A stretch of 11,261 nt of DNA from the NCBI GenBank assembly GCA_018969455.1, contig JAGWYI010000082.1, positions 1-11,261 of the forward strand, in the 5' to 3' direction. Below the pieces are notes generated by a model. It made no database searches. It was not told where the DNA came from and worked only from the letters and a program-made list of their open reading frames with translations. Of this stretch, positions 7,709 through 11,261 are shown piece after piece. Source of the DNA: Bacteroidota bacterium. Lineage in GTDB: Bacteria > Bacteroidota > Bacteroidia > Chitinophagales > Saprospiraceae. Every line of letters begins with the position of its first letter. The first letter of the stretch is position 1. A program made the position numbers and the translations under genes.

Positions 7709-8113
7709 GGTATGGATAATAAAAAGATGCCCCTGAAAACATCCTTTGATATTCAAAATAGGATCTTTGAAAAGCCTTGATGCAAATACATCCAAAAATA
7801 CGCAAGGGAAAACGCCCCCAAAAAACAACACCGAAAATACACTCCATAATACCTCCCATTGCGCGCCTCCATCACCCGAGCCATTCCTGCAACCTGCACG
7901 GCGTCGCTTTTCTCACTTAAGCGTGGTAAAGATACCAGCAAATAATCTGCCATGTTTCCTGAACTGAATATTAAATTTGCCGTAAATTTTGGAACGTTGC
8001 AAACAACCCACAGGATTCAAATGTCATCCAACTGTTGTACCTGAATGCAGTAAAAAAATCAAACAAACCAAGTTCCATTGTATGCGAACTCGGATGTTAA
8101 ACCCAACCCTGCA
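7709..8113. other. 405-bp divergent intergenic region between the cyclase and the paralog cluster
   Basis: No convincing gene lies here. Besides the cyclase promoter, TAAATTTG at 7972-7979 (plus strand) matches the -7 box, about 135 bases before the first paralog; its -33 partner is poor (TCTG at 7946-7949, spacing 22). A visibly G/C-richer block, about 7855-7930, stands out from A/T-rich flanks and overlaps a 66-codon minus-strand open frame (7753-7953) with no recognisable domain. It may be a remnant or an intergenic element. Confidence 0.4.
7793..7822 (-). promoter_or_regulatory. Bacteroidota-type promoter for the adenylate cyclase gene
   Basis: On the minus strand, TTTG (7819-7822) is followed after 18 bases by TATTTTTG (7793-7800), a match to the Bacteroidota -33 TTTG / -7 TAnnTTTG promoter. 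The predicted transcription start is about 80 bases before the cyclase ATG at 7708. The region is A/T-rich, so a chance match is possible. Confidence 0.45.
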
Positions 8114-8770
8114 ATGCCCCATCCCAAATACTTGGTTTTTATTGTTTTGTGCTTTTTGCCCGAATTAATCCTGGCCCAAAGTGCGTCAATGTCGCCCTGC
8201 GATACCCTGTTCCTCCAAAATGGCCAAATCGTACCCGTGGAAATCGTTTTTATCAACCGCGATACCTTGAAATATTATTTGTGCAATGACGCCTCCCTCA
8301 ACTTAATTGCAATCCCAACCCACCAAATTGAACACATCGCCGGAGCGGCCCCGTGGAACGCCTCATTACCTGAAAAAGACCCAAAAAACACCGCAATTAA
8401 TTCCTATTCAAGCCCTTATTCCGAAACAGATTCCACAAGATGGGATAAAATTATTTTTAAATCAGACTACCGCGAATTACGGGTGCAATTTGTCCAAAAA
8501 GACCTGATACATTATTATTTTAATGTCTATGGCCAACCCGGTAAAACTTTTCGAGCGCGGATTCAGGACGTAGATTACCTCGTCAGCGCGCATAACATTG
8601 CCAAAGCCCAAATGCAAGCATCCCAACCATCGCCCAAAACAGACATTGTGAAACGCATCCTGGAAAAAAATGCCAATTTATCCCCTGCGTCCAAATCGCC
8701 CCCTACAAGAAGTAAAATCGTTCTTGGTATAATTATCGCTACAGCAATTCTTTTGTTGGAAGGACTGTAA
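8114..8770 (+). CDS. Exported two-module Cys29/Cys57 protein, paralog 1 of 4
   Basis: A 218-aa protein of unknown function. Signal peptide about 1-22 (KYLVFIVLCFLPELILAQ). Module 1, about 28-78, starts C29-D-T-L-F-L-Q-N-G37 and contains C57. Module 2, about 110-158, has DLIHYYF (130-136) and IQDVDY (150-155); it aligns gap-free over 26 residues with module 2 of paralog 4 but has W110 and Y139 where that has Cys. A Pro/Ser/Lys-rich linker leads to a hydrophobic tail, about 202-216. The mature protein has exactly two Cys, so a C29-C57 disulfide is likely. The start at 8114 rather than 8078 is supported because it puts C29 and C57 at the same numbers as in the three other copies. The next gene starts 68 bases on. 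It loosely resembles 'D-x-I-x-L-K-N-G' repeat proteins of Bacteroidota; that is memory, not a search. Confidence 0.85.
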   Translation: MPHPKYLVFIVLCFLPELILAQSASMSPCDTLFLQNGQIVPVEIVFINRDTLKYYLCNDASLNLIAIPTHQIEHIAGAAPWNASLPEKDPKNTAINSYSSPYSETDSTRWDKIIFKSDYRELRVQFVQKDLIHYYFNVYGQPGKTFRARIQDVDYLVSAHNIAKAQMQASQPSPKTDIVKRILEKNANLSPASKSPPTRSKIVLGIIIATAILLLEGL

Positions 8771-8838
8771 ACCCATTTAAAACACTTCATCCCGGGAACG
8801 CACGCTACTTCCTTTAATCTATCCACAAAAAATACGCC

Positions 8839-9495
8839 ATGCACATAAGATTGACCCTAGCCTTGTTGTTTGCCATCTTTGCACAGCTGGCACTCCTGGC
8901 CAACAACAGCCTGCCACCCGATTGTGACACCATCTATCTACGGGATGGACGCGTGTTTTCTGTCAGGATACAACATCTTTATCAGGATCAGATTCAATTT
9001 ACCTTTTGCGACCATAACATTTTACAATACTATACTATTCCGAAAATAAACATCAGCAAAATCATCCTGAACAAGGGCGAAACCCGCACGAAGGAATCCC
9101 CAGAATCGCCAATTACCATCAGCCCATCCTCAGAAATTGCAGTTTTTAAACAAGACAGTGTATCCTTTTTGAAGGTTTTATACGGAATCGGAACCAAACC
9201 CGAGTACATTCGAATCCTGAAAAAAGACGCCGATACGATAGAATACGTGACTTACCTGGCGCCGGAAATCATAAAAAAAATATCGGTGCGGGATTTCGAC
9301 CAAAAATTTCAGGTGGAAAGCAACTACCAAACAGAGGCTACTTTAAATTTTCCACGCGTTGTCAAAAAAACAGAACCTGCCCCAGAACCGCCCCAAAAAG
9401 AGCGACCCAGGATTTTTACCCATAAACTAGGCGACTATCTGATTGCCCTCGGCGCTTTACTGCTGATCATAGCCTTGGTGATTGCCGTAATATAA
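8839..9495 (+). CDS. Exported two-module Cys29/Cys57 protein, paralog 2 of 4
   Basis: A 218-aa protein of unknown function. Signal peptide about 1-21 (MHIRLTLALLFAIFAQLALLA). Module 1 begins C29-D-T-I-Y-L-R-D-G37-R-V and holds C57 in IQFTFC. Module 2, about 105-160, is more diverged: DTIEY (132-136) and VRDFD (150-154) match the DLVNYYF and IKDVDF blocks of paralog 4. A Lys/Pro/Glu-rich linker (about 172-192) precedes a strongly hydrophobic C-terminus (about 198-218) that runs to the last residue. The mature chain has only the two Cys. It is 68 bases after paralog 1 and 45 before paralog 3, so an operon is likely. Its upstream gap contains CTATCCACA (8819-8827), one base from the 9-mer in the dispersed repeats, possibly by chance. 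Confidence 0.85.
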   Translation: MHIRLTLALLFAIFAQLALLANNSLPPDCDTIYLRDGRVFSVRIQHLYQDQIQFTFCDHNILQYYTIPKINISKIILNKGETRTKESPESPITISPSSEIAVFKQDSVSFLKVLYGIGTKPEYIRILKKDADTIEYVTYLAPEIIKKISVRDFDQKFQVESNYQTEATLNFPRVVKKTEPAPEPPQKERPRIFTHKLGDYLIALGALLLIIALVIAVI

Positions 9496-9540
9496 AAATT
9501 ATCAGCCACCAACCATTTGACAAACAACAACTTAACACCC

Positions 9541-10140
9541 ATGAAACTTAAATATTTTTTGATCCTATTAGGCTGTTTGCTCGAACCGCCCTTTGCTTTT
9601 TCCCGGAACAGCCCCAGGCCGGTTTGCGATACCCTGTTTTTAAGGGATGGGCGTGTTTTGCCGGTTCATGCCTGGGTGATGGATAAAGTTTACATTCAAT
9701 TTAGCAACTGTGGCGGCGACGACAGCACCCTTTACAAAATTCAAAGAAAAGATGTCCTGGAAATTCGCCCGGCTTACAGCAATGCCTGGTTGTACAATGG
9801 CCGTAAATACCATAAAACAAGCAACCGCGGGCGCGTACATTTATACAACCCACGAGACACCGAAACGGTGATCGGTGATTTTCTGCGCATCAAAAGAAAA
9901 CGAACAAACGTTAACGTACTGCATACAGACGGAAAATATTACTACCAGGAAATAAACAAACCGGATCACGTGCAGCAGGTTCTGATAAATGACGCCAAGC
10001 GCCTGGACAGAACGCTCAAAAACAAAAGGAGACCCATAAAGCAGTTCATCGCCATTGTCACATTTATAGCGGTAGGAACAGCAGCGCTCTTTGGTGCACT
10101 CGTTCTGATTTTTTTGGGCCTGGGTGAAGGCGGCGATTGA
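9541..10140 (+). CDS. Exported two-module Cys29/Cys57 protein, paralog 3 of 4
   Basis: A 199-aa protein, the shortest and most diverged copy. Signal peptide about 1-20 (MKLKYFLILLGCLLEPPFAF). Module 1 begins C29-D-T-L-F-L-R-D-G37-R-V-L-P-V and holds C57 (IQFSNC). Module 2, about 100-150, is basic (IKRKRTNVNV) and barely recognisable. The basic KNKRRPIK (160-167) precedes a long hydrophobic segment (168-194) and a short GEGGD tail. After the signal peptide the only Cys are 29 and 57. The ATG at 9541 is used rather than an in-frame TTG at 9517, because the ATG gives the signal peptide and the Cys29 register. Its DNA shares TGCGATACCCTGTT with paralog 1, pointing to true duplication rather than convergence. 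A 175-base gap separates it from paralog 4. Confidence 0.85.
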   Translation: MKLKYFLILLGCLLEPPFAFSRNSPRPVCDTLFLRDGRVLPVHAWVMDKVYIQFSNCGGDDSTLYKIQRKDVLEIRPAYSNAWLYNGRKYHKTSNRGRVHLYNPRDTETVIGDFLRIKRKRTNVNVLHTDGKYYYQEINKPDHVQQVLINDAKRLDRTLKNKRRPIKQFIAIVTFIAVGTAALFGALVLIFLGLGEGGD

Positions 10141-10248
10141 TTTGCACGATTTAAAAAGAATAACAGGTAAAAGATAGCTCATCATGCTAAAATTGCATGT
10201 TCTGTTTGTAAAATTCAGGATATTGCACCAGGCAAATCATTATTTCAA

Positions 10249-10289
10249 TATCTTTGGCAGATCCAGACAACATCTAAGGATGATCTGCC
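10249..10289 (+). promoter_or_regulatory. Possible promoter -7 box and overlapping inverted repeat before paralog 4
   Basis: TATCTTTG (10249-10256) matches the Bacteroidota -7 box; no good TTTG lies at the right distance (ATTG at 10222-10225 is the nearest). It abuts a perfect 8-base inverted repeat GGCAGATC (10256-10263) / GATCTGCC (10282-10289), with an 18-base loop, at or just after the predicted transcription start. It could be an operator or a leader hairpin. Arms of this length arise a few times by chance in 11 kb, so support is modest. Confidence 0.3.
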
Positions 10290-10315
10290 CCCTAAATCAA
10301 ACACCGAAATTCACC

Positions 10316-10993
10316 ATGCCCTTCAAAATTGCCCTGACAGTTCTCGTTTCCACCTTTATAATTGGTTCAATTCAGGCAAGCACCAAGCTGCCGCCAGATT
10401 GCGATACCCTGGTACTTAAAGACGGAAAAATATTGCTGGTTAACATTATCGCCCTGAACAAGAGCATTGTTCAGTTTAAACACTGCAATGGACGAGATAC
10501 CAGCTTCACCTTTGAAGTTGAATATCAAAATGTTGCCCGCATCGCTACCTTGAAATCCAAATTTAATTCCAAAAGCACGGTAGTGCTTGACAATATGCAA
10601 GGGAATGATCTTTGGAGCACCTTGAACGCCAAAAATCATTCCCATACCCGGGAAGACATAACCATCCCAGACACAACGCAGAACAAAAGAATTGTTTTTA
10701 AGCCAGACGTTAATTGCGACTTGATGTTTTTTAAAAAGACCCAAAAAGAATTTGAGGTAAAGCTGATTAAAGAAGACCTGGTCAATTATTATTTCACATT
10801 CTGCAATGAATCAGACAAGATCCACGCAGTACCCATCAAAGATGTAGATTTTTCCTATCGCTACCACGCCGGAAATCGTATAATCAGTCAGGATCCCTGG
10901 AGAGAAATTAAACTGGGCTTGTATGCAGTCTTGATCTCTGCCGGCATTATTGCCGGAATCATATTGGTTGCAGCAGGCTTATCGTTATTATGA
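10316..10993 (+). CDS. Exported two-module protein with duplicated Cys pairs, paralog 4 of 4
   Basis: A 225-aa protein of unknown function, and the copy that best shows the architecture. Signal peptide about 1-21 (MPFKIALTVLVSTFIIGSIQA). Module 1, about 28-77: C29-D-T-L-V-L-K-D-G37, C57. Module 2, about 134-183: C134-D-L-M-F-F-K-K, then DLVNYYFTFC163 and IKDVDF (174-179). The Cys spacing is 28 residues in module 1 and 29 in module 2, and the patterns around them match, so the two modules look like an internal duplication; the mature protein has exactly these four Cys. A hydrophobic, small-residue-rich segment (about 200-225) ends the protein. The frame is open 44 codons further upstream, to 10184, but only the ATG at 10316 gives a signal peptide and the shared Cys register. 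The dispersed repeat copy B starts 9 bases after the stop codon. Confidence 0.87.
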   Translation: MPFKIALTVLVSTFIIGSIQASTKLPPDCDTLVLKDGKILLVNIIALNKSIVQFKHCNGRDTSFTFEVEYQNVARIATLKSKFNSKSTVVLDNMQGNDLWSTLNAKNHSHTREDITIPDTTQNKRIVFKPDVNCDLMFFKKTQKEFEVKLIKEDLVNYYFTFCNESDKIHAVPIKDVDFSYRYHAGNRIISQDPWREIKLGLYAVLISAGIIAGIILVAAGLSLL

Positions 10994-11001
10994 TTTCCGG
11001 A

Positions 11002-11108
11002 TATACTTCATGCTGCCAGGTTTTGTGTAAAACGATCTTTATAAATCACCATAAATCAGCGAAATTAACCCTGATTTATCCACAAATTCCTGCGAATCCA
11101 GGAATAAA
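11002..11108. repeat. Dispersed 107-bp intergenic repeat, copy B
   Basis: It matches copy A (4701-4807) end to end, in the same orientation and without gaps. It contains a perfect 8-base inverted repeat, TAAATCAG (11052-11059) / CTGATTTA (11071-11078) with an 11-base loop, overlapping a perfect TTATCCACA at 11076-11084. It lies between the stop of paralog 4 and the next gene. There is no tandem half-unit here, unlike copy A. Confidence 0.85.
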
Positions 11109-11199
11109 ACCCAATTTTGTTCTGCCTTATCCAAACTTGCCTGTTTTCAGGTCTTAAATCTTCAAACTTTCATTTCTGCAGACTCAAATAGGACAAAAA

Positions 11200-11261
11200 A
11201 TGAAAACCAAATTTATACATATATCGTCTGTTTTATTTATATACTTGCTCATTTCCGCGCC
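11200..11261 (+). CDS. N-terminus of an exported protein (partial)
   Basis: Only 20 codons are visible: a basic start MKTKF and then a hydrophobic run, IHISSVLFIYLLISA, which look like a signal peptide. AGGA at 11190-11193 lies 6 bases before the ATG and is one of the few Shine-Dalgarno-like sites in the window. The gene continues past the right edge. It has the same direction and a similar start to the four paralogs, so a fifth copy is possible, but the diagnostic residue 29 is not in the window and the dispersed repeat separates it from them. Confidence 0.65.
   Translation, partial: MKTKFIHISSVLFIYLLISA

Noticed and set aside
7709..7831. 41-codon N-terminal extension of the adenylate cyclase
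   Set aside because: It would bury a normal signal peptide and overlaps the best promoter match in the window.
7753..7953. 66-codon minus-strand open frame as a small gene
   Set aside because: No recognisable domain, no ribosome site, and it overlaps the putative cyclase promoter; kept only as part of the composition anomaly.
10184..10315. 44-codon N-terminal extension of paralog 4
   Set aside because: It destroys the signal peptide and the shared Cys29/Cys57 register, and contains a promoter-like box and an inverted repeat.

Overview
The window looks like chromosomal DNA from a Bacteroidota bacterium, most likely a saprospirian-type environmental species (the class-level guess is inference). 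The signs are a TonB-dependent receptor with an N-terminal carboxypeptidase-regulatory-like domain, a secreted enzyme with a C-terminal type IX secretion (T9SS) sorting domain, lipoprotein and ANAQ-type signal peptides, almost no Shine-Dalgarno sequences, and promoter-like boxes of the TTTG / TAnnTTTG kind. No rRNA, tRNA, CRISPR array, transposase or phage gene is visible.

Region 1 (1-3774, minus strand) reads as one leftward transcription unit. It holds a T9SS-secreted serine hydrolase of the beta-lactamase/NylB-like fold, a TonB-dependent outer-membrane receptor, and the first 21 codons of a lipoprotein starting 6 bases after the receptor stop. This fits a secreted hydrolase plus outer-membrane uptake module. 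The substrate cannot be read from sequence. Region 2 (3867-4529, plus) is a divergent RDD-family membrane protein with a compacted membrane core and an unrecognised C-terminal domain.

Region 3 (4530-4813) is a convergent intergenic stretch. It holds a strong hairpin terminator and a structured dispersed repeat: a 107-bp unit with an extra 40-bp half-copy in tandem. The same 107-bp unit recurs, gap-free and in the same orientation, at 11002-11108. Each copy contains the 9-mer TTATCCACA, identical to the E. coli DnaA-box consensus. Region 4 (4814-7708, minus) holds an outer-membrane beta-barrel protein of unknown cargo and a membrane-anchored class III adenylate cyclase with an extracytoplasmic helical/TPR-like sensor half.

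Region 5 (8114-10993, plus) is the most unusual part. Four tandem genes encode diverged paralogous exported proteins of 199-225 aa. Each has a signal peptide, a first module that aligns without a gap from the start Met, Cys at exactly residues 29 and 57 in every copy, a second related module, and a C-terminal hydrophobic segment. In the fourth copy the second module carries its own Cys pair, which supports an internal duplication. I recognise no characterised function; the first module loosely resembles short 'DxIxLKnGxxI' repeats seen in Bacteroidota exported proteins (from memory, not searched). After repeat copy B, the first 20 codons of another exported protein begin at 11200.
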